This document shows positions 18,001-24,899 of a stretch of 28,762 nt of DNA, piece by piece. Position 1 is the stretch's first letter. The number at the start of each line of letters is the position of its first letter. Both the position numbers and the translations under genes were made by a program. The notes below the pieces were generated by a model. That model saw nothing but the letters and a program-made list of their open reading frames with translations, had not been told where the DNA came from and did not search any database. The stretch is from Terrisporobacter othiniensis (lineage in GTDB: Bacteria; Bacillota; Clostridia; Peptostreptococcales; Peptostreptococcaceae), in assembly GCF_000808015.1 (NCBI RefSeq), contig NZ_JWHR01000155.1, positions 1 to 28,762 on the forward strand, given 5' to 3'.

Positions 18001-21000
18001 TAGTTGAAGTCAGAGTTTACTTCGCTAGACTCATCAAATCCCCAGTATTTCATTGATTCTGCTAAGATATCATCTACCTTGTTTGCAGTATAACTAGGAA
18101 GTAAATTGTTCTTCTTATACCAATCTAAAGCATATGTAGCTCTAGTATTTACTAAGTTCTTTTTACTAAACACTTCAAATACATCTGGTAATGTAGGATC
18201 TTTTTTTAACTTTTCAGTATACTCTTCTAACTCTTTCATTATAGCTTCATCAGAATCTTCTCCTAATACGAAAGCAGGATACTCAAAAGCACCTTCTATT
18301 TTTATCTTAGGCATTCTAGATTGTTGTTCTTCTGTATATGGGTTAACAGTATATAACACACCTGAGTATGGAACACCTTCTCTAATTGTTGTACCAGATA
18401 TTGTAGGCACTGTTATAACGTTCTTACCATTCTTTAAGTTTATGTTTATAGTACCATTATTTTGAACATCCATTTGTTTAAATACTAGATATGGTAATGG
18501 TTCACCTGGTTCTGCATCAACATAAACAGTTATCTTTTGCTCAGACTTAACTGCTAAACCTGTTGGTTGCCAGTCTTGGAAGTTCCACATTTGTCTTTTT
18601 TGAGATTCTTTTATAGAGTCTCCTCTAGATTCTAATTCGTACACATGTTCTTTAGATTGTTCAGGATTTTGAACTACATCTTTAGCTCTTTCTATATATT
18701 CCATTAATTCTTCTTTTAATGGATGTGTATTAACTTCTTTCTCTAAAGTTTCTATTTCTTCTATTGTGTCATATTCATCAACTAATTCATTCATTAAATC
18801 ATTTGTAAACATGTTATAAACTTTATCTGCTATAGAATCTTGTTTTAAGAAAATTAATTCATTTAAAGTAGCCCAGCTTTGATCTCCTTTAATTACTCTT
18901 ATTTTTAATCTTTGGAATTTAGTAGGCTCAAACTTTGCTTCAACTAAACCAGTAGTTTTGTCTGCTTTTGCGGTAGATACTAGTTTGAAGTTATCTCCTT
19001 TAGTTGTAGCAGAAGCATAAATTTCAAATTGTTCTAAGAAACCTTTTCTATCTGATTTTCTAGCACCATAAGCTATTCTATCTATAGTTACAGGGTTTAT
19101 AAATTCTACAGTAACTTCATTTTTCCAATCTTCTTTATTAGATGTATTAGTTTCCCAATATGTATCTAAATCACCGTCTATGGCATTATCTATTTTCATA
19201 GTAGACCATTGTCCACCGTTGTTAGATATTTTCTTTATATTCTCTCTCTTTATAGCATATTGTTCCATATACTCTTTGTTGCTGTAATGGTTAAACTTTT
19301 TAGTTTTACTTGCAGTTGCTTCAACTTCGCCTTGTTCAACCAAAGCCTTAGCATTGTCTATATCTTCTTTAAAATCATCGTAGAATGGATGTACTTTAAC
19401 TTCATCTTCTAATTTATTTAAAGCTTCCATATTAGCAAATTCTTCGCTTACAGTATTCATAGTTTCGTCTGTGAATAAGCTAGCCATTTTATCTATAGCT
19501 GGGTCTTGTTTATATAAACCAAACTCATAAGCTAGTGCAAAGTTTTCATAAGCTTTAGTATATACAAATTTAACTCTTCTAGCTTCTGTCGGATTAAACT
19601 TTATAGAAACTGAATCATTAGTTCTACTTGCTCTACCACTTGTAACCTTTTGGAAAGTATCACCTTCTAAAGTTTTAGATACATATATATCAAACTCTTC
19701 TGCAAAACCTCTAGCTCTAGGTGAAGTGTAAACTACCTTATCTATAGTTTCTAGTTTGTCTAATGTCATTGTAACTTCATTAGTGTGGTTTTCGTTATTT
19801 GTTTTATTTGAATGCCACGCAGTTTCAATATTACCATCTATTGCTCTTGCTATTACTTCATTAGCATAGTGACTTCCGTTAGTAGTTATGTTTACTATAC
19901 GCTTATTATCTATTTTATAAGTCTTGTCATACTCTGCTAACTCAAGTGAACCAAACTCTTTAAATTTGGATACTCTTGCATCCACATATGTAACTTTCTT
20001 ATTTTCAAGTATTAATCTAGCATCATTTATACCTTCTTTATATAAATTATATAAAGGGTGTGTCTCTAACTCTTTAGCAAACTGTTCTAGTTTATCTGTA
20101 GAATTGAACTCACTACTTACTTCATTTTTCTTATCATTTGTAAATAATGTAGCGTACTTTTCACTTAATTCATCTTGCTTATATAATCTCATTTCTGAAG
20201 CAAACGCTCTATTACTGTTACACTCATTAAATACTAATTTAACTCTCTTAGCCTTTGTAGGAGCGAACTTGAATTCAACCATATCACTTGTTACATTAGC
20301 TTCTCCAGTTGCTACTTTTTGGAAAGTTTGCCCTTTAGAAGTTTCTGAAACATGTATTTCAAACTTAGTAGGGAATCCCTTGCTATTTACACTTCTAGCT
20401 TTATAAGCTAATCTATCTATGGTTTGTGCTTCATCTAAAGTTAAAGTTATTCCATTTGTGAAATCTGTACCGTTGCTTCTGTTAGTTTCCCAATGTGTAT
20501 TAGGGTCACCATCAAACATATATTCATATTTAGTTCCTGAATATATTCCACCATTAGCTTCTACTTTAGTTATTTTATTTGTTGGTATCATAAATTTTTC
20601 GTTGTAAGCATCTTGATATTCTGTACCATGTGCAGTTAATTTAGATACTTTAGCTATACCACTTTCTAGTTTTTCACCTTCTAATATAGTTATAGCATTA
20701 TCTATATCTTCCTTGAAGTTTGCATAAAAGGGATGATCTTTAGCTTCTTCTTCCAAGGCTTTAAGATCTTCTATGTTAGCAAATTCAGGGTTAACTTCAT
20801 TCATGTTATTATCCGTAAAAATGGTTTCCATTTTATCTAAAGTTTTATCTTCTTTATAAAACCAAAACTCAGAAGCACTTGCCCAACCATCATGAGCATC
20901 AGAGAATATGAACTTAACTTTCTTAGCTTCTACTGTGTCAAATCTAAATTCAACCATATCTCCAGTTACTTTAGTACTTGCAACTTCACCTACTAGCGTG

Positions 21001-21458
21001 TAATCTGATTCATTTGAATCTGCTACTAATATTTGTGCAACTTTAGGATAACCTTTAGGTTTTGCACCATCTTGTCTAGTAGCATAAGCTAATCTGTTTA
21101 TTTTTTCAACGTTTTCAAATTCAAACTCTACCTCATTTTTAAAGTCTGCTTTATTTTCTTTTCCTGTTTCCCAATGAGTTTCTAGCTTACCATCTATAGC
21201 GTTAGTTATAATACTTTGATTATATTTACCGCCATTATTAGTTATAGATTCTACATTTACTTTATAAGCTTTATTATAACTAGGGAAATTTTCATAATTT
21301 CTTATTTTGAAATTCTCCACTGTCATATTTTTGCTTACTTCTTTTTCTATGCTTGCTACTTTGTTTCTTATAATTTCATCTGCAAAAACATTTATTGCAG
21401 GCATAGTATTTGTAGCTATTATAGACATAGCCACTATTGATGCTATTTTCCTCTTCAT
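15060..21458 (-). CDS. Secreted multidomain M60 (enhancin-like) metallopeptidase
   Basis: Starting at ATG 21458 (MKRKIAS; AGGAGGG four bases upstream), the protein has 2132 aa. A signal peptide spans about residues 1-27 ('VFA' then 'DE'). Four F5/8-type-C (discoidin/CBM32-like) modules begin near 60, 283, 505 and 722, each followed by a ~70-residue helical spacer with a repeated 'HPFY..FKEDIDNA' motif. The M60 peptidase domain spans about 960-1330, with zinc site H1196-E1197-x2-H1200 ('HELGH') and likely third ligand E1211. Then come an Fn3-like segment (1370-1445), Ig-like domains (1450-1520, 1663-1741), NPCBM-type modules (1521-1660, 1742-1890), a FIVAR-like three-helix segment (1893-1960) and leucine-rich-repeat-like sequence (1985-2040). 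No LPXTG anchor is seen, so it is released or glycan-bound. M60 enzymes cleave O-glycosylated mucin-type proteins, and the lectin-like modules fit that. It is controlled by the upstream c-di-GMP riboswitch. Confidence 0.93.
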   Translation of the reverse strand: MKRKIASIVAMSIIATNTMPAINVFADEIIRNKVASIEKEVSKNMTVENFKIRNYENFPSYNKAYKVNVESITNNGGKYNQSIITNAIDGKLETHWETGKENKADFKNEVEFEFENVEKINRLAYATRQDGAKPKGYPKVAQILVADSNESDYTLVGEVASTKVTGDMVEFRFDTVEAKKVKFIFSDAHDGWASASEFWFYKEDKTLDKMETIFTDNNMNEVNPEFANIEDLKALEEEAKDHPFYANFKEDIDNAITILEGEKLESGIAKVSKLTAHGTEYQDAYNEKFMIPTNKITKVEANGGIYSGTKYEYMFDGDPNTHWETNRSNGTDFTNGITLTLDEAQTIDRLAYKARSVNSKGFPTKFEIHVSETSKGQTFQKVATGEANVTSDMVEFKFAPTKAKRVKLVFNECNSNRAFASEMRLYKQDELSEKYATLFTNDKKNEVSSEFNSTDKLEQFAKELETHPLYNLYKEGINDARLILENKKVTYVDARVSKFKEFGSLELAEYDKTYKIDNKRIVNITTNGSHYANEVIARAIDGNIETAWHSNKTNNENHTNEVTMTLDKLETIDKVVYTSPRARGFAEEFDIYVSKTLEGDTFQKVTSGRASRTNDSVSIKFNPTEARRVKFVYTKAYENFALAYEFGLYKQDPAIDKMASLFTDETMNTVSEEFANMEALNKLEDEVKVHPFYDDFKEDIDNAKALVEQGEVEATASKTKKFNHYSNKEYMEQYAIKRENIKKISNNGGQWSTMKIDNAIDGDLDTYWETNTSNKEDWKNEVTVEFINPVTIDRIAYGARKSDRKGFLEQFEIYASATTKGDNFKLVSTAKADKTTGLVEAKFEPTKFQRLKIRVIKGDQSWATLNELIFLKQDSIADKVYNMFTNDLMNELVDEYDTIEEIETLEKEVNTHPLKEELMEYIERAKDVVQNPEQSKEHVYELESRGDSIKESQKRQMWNFQDWQPTGLAVKSEQKITVYVDAEPGEPLPYLVFKQMDVQNNGTININLKNGKNVITVPTISGTTIREGVPYSGVLYTVNPYTEEQQSRMPKIKIEGAFEYPAFVLGEDSDEAIMKELEEYTEKLKKDPTLPDVFEVFSKKNLVNTRATYALDWYKKNNLLPSYTANKVDDILAESMKYWGFDESSEVNSDFNYRYVSMLKYLDGGGFMNAGNGITGYNQNEQGAVLGYNTGWGLMHELGHNMDTTKMSVVEVTNNMLPLHFEVLEGKASRFTQQNQYQNNIFPKVTREDYSKNLWYPESDYTNLQHIAPLWQLQLYDETFWPRLQQEFRANPSLGGGNWDNKHQAWAIAASNVMQMDLTEHFARHGFRVTEETAQHMKQYPKPTEKLWYMNDNKYLKDGETFNENLDLKLHTKVNKENVTLTMEIDRENNKSLLGYEIYRDGKLIGFTNTETYVDKEAKIGTNHTYEVVAFSNDLNSAKAVSVKAHQPKLEAQKDIVIGLNEDFNALDYVEAVDYEGNKLDNIIVEGNVDTSRKGEYEVTYKITQDGVTITDTTRVTVVSDFTYLSDLKHEDVKVGWGSPKFNKDIYGRVNGISKQFKKGIGLHANGYVVYNLGEHSYDTLDVKLGTDSSKADSRTTLDFKIIGDGKVLAKTDTKRYTDDLEHIKVNIADVKELRIEVSIAGDSDANDHGIIVEPKLIGNNSKPVINIDASQSIKVGETLENVVGNVEATDKEDGNITKKVKISGEDKVNTNRVGTYPIKYTVEDSDGNTTVATRSIKVVNMEDFTYLSDHNWAQQSNNYKQAQKDVAISGRNLTLTGENNEAVEYEKGLGMHSTSTVIYDLTDKKADIFSTYIGVDRAMYNSVGQVQFEIYVDGKLAYDSGIMRAKDKQKYVEVNLADAKELKLVVKDGGNGNGSDHATFGDTKLHFVNESRIDKTELTKLVNEAKKLNEDDYTEESFNTMQIALAKAEKVLEDNNSSQDTIDNVAAELQKSVEALTVVNLDEVVNIPDKYLAKSLSSFLGKSEGFTVGDMRSLTKLSLSGVTNLEGLQYAKNLVSIEAEYNEIKDLRPLAQLKKLEKANFTNQFVSVGELKVVDGTVTVNTEAYNRAGENVATKVTLVDKAGNVLSEKAVNDDTEVSLDVSNLEAGIYGVHVAFEDDELSGTLINLVLIK

Positions 21459-21518
21459 TTTTCCCTCCTGATTGATCTCCCTCAGAAGTACATTAAATTT
21501 GCATGTTTTAAATTGCAA

Positions 21519-21547
21519 TAAAAAAAGTTGCTCAAAAAGAGCAACTT
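21519..21547 (-). terminator. Riboswitch expression-platform terminator
   Basis: On the minus strand AAGTTGCTC pairs perfectly with GAGCAACTT (21547-21539 with 21533-21525) around a 5-nt loop, followed by a T7 run. It lies between the c-di-GMP aptamer and the M60 start codon, so it ends transcription before the gene. Its 3' arm (GCAACT) could alternatively pair with AGTTGC at the aptamer's 3' end (21644-21639), a plausible antiterminator. Confidence 0.9.
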
Positions 21548-21635
21548 AATATAGACTTGATAATTTAATATTTTCATGCAAATACCTGCAGTAATATTAA
21601 CTATAAATCTTAAAACAAAAAGTATAATGTACTCT

Positions 21636-21718
21636 TTGGCAACTGGCTGACATAGTTTTAAAACCTTAGTCCCTATAGCTTTGCGTCCCTATGTTTCCAT
21701 AGGTTTGCCTATTGAATT
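21636..21718 (-). ncRNA. Cyclic di-GMP-I (GEMM) riboswitch aptamer
   Basis: On the minus strand the sequence reads AGGCAAACC, then hairpin CCTATG-GAAA-CATAGG with the conserved GNRA tetraloop, then GGGACGCAAAGC, CTATAGGGACTAAGG (tetraloop-receptor side), CTATGTCAGCCAG and a closing TTGCC. These are the conserved blocks of the c-di-GMP-I class in their normal order and spacing, and the wording is very close to clostridial members as I remember them. The aptamer begins within ten bases of the predicted transcription start and lies upstream of the M60 protease gene with a terminator in between. In C. difficile this class mostly switches genes off when c-di-GMP is high. OFF is inferred here from the terminator. 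Confidence 0.93.
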
Positions 21719-21728
21719 TTCAACAAAA

Positions 21729-21758
21729 ATTTTATCATATTATAGGTTTTTTTGTCAA
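21729..21758 (-). promoter_or_regulatory. Sigma-A-type promoter of the M60 leader
   Basis: On the minus strand TTGACA (21758-21753) and TAAAAT (21734-21729) are separated by 18 bases. Transcription would begin near 21722, immediately before the aptamer. The rest of 21759-21832 is T-rich spacer. Confidence 0.75.
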
Positions 21759-21832
21759 TTATTTTCCAAATTTTTTTATTTTTTTATTTATATTTATAGT
21801 AAGTCATATAAAAATATTTATTTTATCACTGT

Positions 21833-22807
21833 TTAATATCTTAATAGTGGTTGTGTACTACATCTAAATGATCCGCCTAAACTTCTTGAAATTTCAAAAT
21901 CAATATATTCAACAGTTATCCCCTTGCTAATTAATTGTTTTCCTATATATTCAAACTCTGGATCTAAAATATATACTGAGTCGTTAATTGGTAATCCATT
22001 TACAGCTAATCTGGATACATCACTATAAGGCACTGATATTTTATCCCAATTCTTTAACTCCTCTGGAATACCATTTATTAAAGCTTCCTCACATACAATC
22101 ATCATCCCATCTCTTACTAAGCTTAATGCACAATCTAAGTGTAGCACATTATTTTTTAATGGTACTTGAACTACATTATAACCAAAATGTCCTAAAAATG
22201 ATTTTAACCATCTATATCCATTGTCATTTGATGCTTGTCCTGATTTACCTACAAAAACTGTTTTATCAAGGACTATAACATCTCCACCTTCTAAAAATGG
22301 TCCTGCCTCTGAATCCAAGCCTTCTGAAGTATCTACCATAGGTAATGATACATACATGGCATTACTGGAATATGCAATAGTTTCTAAAATACTACGTATA
22401 GGTAAAATTTCTTTCCTTCTATGATGATATCTTAGTGATCCTTCTATTATATTATTTCCTATTGTAAAGAATGGGTCTCTAACAAAAGAGTTACTACACC
22501 CATATTCTTTGCCACTTTCTTTTTCATAATCTGTTAATAAACGAGGTCTAACAACTTCCACACCATATTTCTCTAGTACTTGTTTTAGATTTTCTCTTTC
22601 TTGTTCCCATTTAATTTGTCTTTCTGGAAATGCCTCTTTATAATTTTTTCCATCTACATCTTTATACATTTGTAGAGTTTCTTCATCTAATACTTCTTCT
22701 ACATCATCACTTATACTATTCATAGGAAATATAAATTCAGATTGTGTTAAAACAACTTTCTTTAAAGGTGCAAACTCACTTTTTACCATAACTGTTTCTT
22801 TTTTCAT
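21833..22807 (-). CDS. Amidinotransferase/dimethylarginine dimethylaminohydrolase-family enzyme
   Basis: This 324-aa protein has the pentein fold family signature: 'FVRDPFF' (108-114), 'EGGD' (173-176), 'HLDCALS' (H223, D225) and a C-terminal nucleophile cysteine C316 in 'GGSFRCSTQPL'. These are the Asp, Glu, His and Cys positions of arginine deiminases, dimethylargininases and glycine amidinotransferases. It acts on a guanidino compound, hydrolysing it or moving its amidino group; which one cannot be told. The length and 'GGSFRCST' end are closest to the amidinotransferase branch. It starts 107 bases after a MerR-type promoter and so is probably induced by the MerR regulator encoded upstream. 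AAAGGAG precedes the start. Confidence 0.85.
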   Translation of the reverse strand: MKKETVMVKSEFAPLKKVVLTQSEFIFPMNSISDDVEEVLDEETLQMYKDVDGKNYKEAFPERQIKWEQERENLKQVLEKYGVEVVRPRLLTDYEKESGKEYGCSNSFVRDPFFTIGNNIIEGSLRYHHRRKEILPIRSILETIAYSSNAMYVSLPMVDTSEGLDSEAGPFLEGGDVIVLDKTVFVGKSGQASNDNGYRWLKSFLGHFGYNVVQVPLKNNVLHLDCALSLVRDGMMIVCEEALINGIPEELKNWDKISVPYSDVSRLAVNGLPINDSVYILDPEFEYIGKQLISKGITVEYIDFEISRSLGGSFRCSTQPLLRY

Positions 22808-22921
22808 ATAAATCTCCTTTACTGTCTATGTATTTTGTAGTTAGATTACTCTTTGCTTTATCCATTTGAATAAAACTTTTTCACTCTGATGTTTTATTCT
22901 TCAGTCACCTACTTACAAAAT

Positions 22922-22952
22922 AATAAACCTTCCAGTTAGGTTAGGGTCAATA
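22922..22952 (-). promoter_or_regulatory. MerR-type promoter/operator with 19-bp spacer
   Basis: On the minus strand TTGACC (22952-22947) and TATTAT (22927-22922) are exactly 19 bases apart, and the spacer contains a dyad AACCT-N7-AGGTT. Elongated 19-20-bp spacers with a central dyad are the hallmark of MerR-activated promoters. It sits just after the stop of the MerR gene and points into the amidinotransferase gene. Confidence 0.8.
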
Positions 22953-22957
22953 CTATT

Positions 22958-23761
22958 TTACTTTTTTAATATATCTAATTTTATTAAACTTCTCTCTTCT
23001 AAGTTTTCATCCATTTTACCAATAATCCATGTTTCATTAAAATCGCCAACTACTTCAATATTATTTTCATTTATATAATCTAACAACATTCTATAATATA
23101 TAATTGAGTCGCTTGGCCCACCCTCATATATTATAGTTACATAATCACCTTCTTCTAGATACCTTATATCTTTATCTTGATTGATAAAAACTTTAAATCC
23201 TTTATATATAATTTTATCTTCTTCTTTTAACTCTTTATATGATACTGTTGCTCCTAAGAGCTCAGAAGTTCTTTCTATATTTTTGTCTAAATCAAATATC
23301 ACATTTCTTAAATTTAAATCTAGTTCTTGAGGGTTATGAGATACCACATCATATTTTAGATAACTTCGTTTTTCATTATGTTTGATAAATACTTCATTAA
23401 GTCCATATTCAATATTTTGAGATATTTCTTTATCTAAATAATCTAGATAACTTTTTATTGCCGATAGCTCTTTTATTTTTGCTTCTACTACTTTTGATTG
23501 ATTTCTTATATTCTCTACCATAAACTCTAAATCAGTCTGTGAGCTTAAAATTTGTTTTATTAATTCTAGTGACATCCCTGTAGATTTAAACAATTTTATT
23601 AAATCTATTGTTGTTAATTGTTCTATAGAATAATATCTATATTTATTTTCTTTATTTACATATTTAGGTTTTAGTATCCCAATTTCATCGTAGTATCTAA
23701 GTGTTTTTAAGGAAACATTAGATAACTTGGATACTTCTCCTATTGTAAAGTAACTTGCCAT
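22958..23761 (-). CDS. MerR-family transcriptional regulator with GyrI-like effector domain
   Basis: In this 267-aa protein, residues 4-72 form the winged helix-turn-helix of the family ('FTIGEVSKLSNVSLKTLRYYD', then 'YRYYSIEQLTTIDLIKLFKSTGMSLE'). A coiled-coil dimerisation helix follows (about 78-112), and the C-terminal ~145 residues resemble the GyrI-like/BmrR small-molecule-binding fold ('YEGGPSDSIIYYRMLLDYI'). BmrR-type regulators twist 19-bp-spaced promoters when a hydrophobic or cationic ligand binds; such a promoter lies directly downstream. Target genes are therefore the adjacent amidinotransferase and perhaps others. AAAAGGAG precedes the start. Ligand unknown. Confidence 0.9.
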   Translation of the reverse strand: MASYFTIGEVSKLSNVSLKTLRYYDEIGILKPKYVNKENKYRYYSIEQLTTIDLIKLFKSTGMSLELIKQILSSQTDLEFMVENIRNQSKVVEAKIKELSAIKSYLDYLDKEISQNIEYGLNEVFIKHNEKRSYLKYDVVSHNPQELDLNLRNVIFDLDKNIERTSELLGATVSYKELKEEDKIIYKGFKVFINQDKDIRYLEEGDYVTIIYEGGPSDSIIYYRMLLDYINENNIEVVGDFNETWIIGKMDENLEERSLIKLDILKK

Positions 23762-23888
23762 AATAATCTCCTTTTATAGTCTTTGTATTTTTACATTATA
23801 AGCTATATATCTATTTCTAAGTTATTAGATTGGTTATAAATTGAATTCTATTAATATTATACTAATCCTGACTAAATTCTTGAATACA

Positions 23889-23922
23889 CTAAAAACACCC
23901 ACATCCAATGGATATGAGTGTT
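23889..23922 (-). terminator. Intrinsic terminator downstream of the tRNA/tmRNA-like end
   Basis: A 13-bp stem (23894-23906 with 23910-23922, two G-U pairs on the minus strand) with a 3-nt loop is followed on the minus strand by a T5 run. It stands about 18 bases after CATCTCCACCA, the usual spacing after a tmRNA or tRNA gene. Confidence 0.7.
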
Positions 23923-23935
23923 AGTGGATTTCAAT

Positions 23936-23946
23936 GGTGGAGATGA
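23936..23946 (-). other. CATCTCCACCA: possible tmRNA/tRNA-Ala 3' end (attachment-site remnant)
   Basis: On the minus strand CATCTCCACCA matches the 3' acceptor strand plus CCA tail of clostridial tmRNA or tRNA-Ala (U at the G3-U70 position). No T-loop (TTCGA) or upper part of the RNA is present, so it is not a functional gene. The 3' ends of such genes are favourite integration sites, so this may be the att scar of an element lying to the right. It also forms a small GTGGA/TCCAC hairpin, so chance is possible. Confidence 0.4.
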
Positions 23947-24238
23947 TCCACAAGAATAATACCCACAATTTTATTTATAATTAAGTTTTACCATATGAAA
24001 TTATTAATAGTTGAGTTTCAAAGTTTAAAATGATATTCTATATAGTAAAAATAGATATTTATTAAGTAATCTATAATAGACAAGTTGATATAAAAATTTT
24101 ACAATTAGGCCAAATTAAATTGAAAACTAAACGTACATTTCTTAGTGCTTATACCCATGCAGAATAGTAGTAATGCAACAAACTGTATGGGATAATAAGT
24201 TGCATTAGCTGCAAATTCTCCACAATAAGTATTTTGTG

Positions 24239-24577
24239 CTAATCTATATATAGCCCTAGTTCATTTATCTTATTAATAATAACATCAGGTAATTTAGAAG
24301 ATATAATATTTATGTAAAAATCATTAGATGTATTAGTTATATCATTTTCATATTTCTCTAGCTCCATTATATATAAATAACTTATCTTTAAATAATCTAG
24401 TATTATGTCAATAGCTTTCACATATCTATTTTCTGTGTCTAAATATTCTTCCATAGTCACTTCATATCCATCAAAGTATTCTCCTACATCACTAATTGAA
24501 GTCCATTCATCTCTAGTATAGATTCCATGTTCATCTCTATATTTAGGATTATATTTAGATATTCTATAATTCATCAT
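24239..24577 (-). CDS. Probable immunity protein paired with the toxin tail
   Basis: This 112-aa acidic cytoplasmic protein begins 'YRISKYNPKYRDEHG.Y.RDEWTSISDVG', a beginning I associate with immunity proteins next to polymorphic-toxin C-terminal domains. It starts directly after the toxin tail stop codon, with GGAG ten bases upstream of the first of two ATGs. It would bind and neutralise the toxin domain. With the toxin shifted out of frame, the gene may now protect against toxin delivered by other strains. The family name is not certain. Confidence 0.6.
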   Translation of the reverse strand: MMNYRISKYNPKYRDEHGIYTRDEWTSISDVGEYFDGYEVTMEEYLDTENRYVKAIDIILDYLKISYLYIMELEKYENDITNTSNDFYINIISSKLPDVIINKINELGLYID

Positions 24578-24582
24578 TTTAA

Positions 24583-24899
24583 TTAATCTCCTACTCTATT
24601 TAAATTAATATCATATATACCATCTCTTGTCTTTCTATTTGCCAAATCCTTTATTGAAGATGCCATTTTCCATACTCCACCATTATGACTATCTATATCT
24701 GGATATATATATTTCTTTTTTTCTTATTATAAAATATAGGCTGACCATGGGATGTTTGTTTAATTTTATAAAATCCCATACTTTCAGCAATTTTCTTTGA
24801 TTCTTTAGCTGTAAGTATATTTTTATTTTTAATTGCTACACATATTTTCGTAATGTTAAGAAAATACATTTCCTTATTTATTTTCATAATTATCCCCAA
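24583..24899 (-). pseudogene. Orphan polymorphic-toxin C-terminal domain, frameshifted
   Basis: From 24899 the minus strand encodes 'ILTAKESKKIAESMGF...SHGQPIFYNKKKR' and then stops early at 24693. The other frame continues as 'YIYPDIDSHNGGVWKMASS' and 'KDLANRKTRDGIYDINLNRVGD', ending at 24583. Together they form a typical toxin tail ('SHGQ..FYN...Y...DID.HNGGVWK..'), resembling the Ntox21-like group as far as I recall. The shift falls in a short AT-dinucleotide run (about 24702-24714) next to a homopolymer, a slippage-prone place. Delivery domains (RHS, LXG, CDI) are missing, so it is an orphan module. TTG or ATG starts near 24899-24888 are both weakly supported. Confidence 0.6.

Larger units (their letters stand above)
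23762..24238. other. Intergenic region with terminator and RNA-gene 3' end remnant
   Basis: The left part (23762-23890) presumably carries the merR promoter. A minus-strand terminator (23894-23922) and a CATCTCCACCA sequence just upstream of it are listed separately. From about 23960 to 24238 I see AT-rich sequence without genes or strong hairpins. Confidence 0.5.

Noticed and set aside
18106..20607. Several plus-strand ORFs of 60-160 codons inside the M60 gene
   Set aside because: All are antisense shadows of the repetitive F5/8-type-C region, without start signals or recognisable domains.
21216..21440. Plus-strand ORF over the M60 signal-peptide region
   Set aside because: It is antisense to a well-supported N-terminus and has no supporting signals.
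23936..24290. Complete tmRNA gene on the minus strand
   Set aside because: The T-loop, tag reading frame and 5' GGGG...TTCGAC end are absent upstream of CATCTCCACCA.
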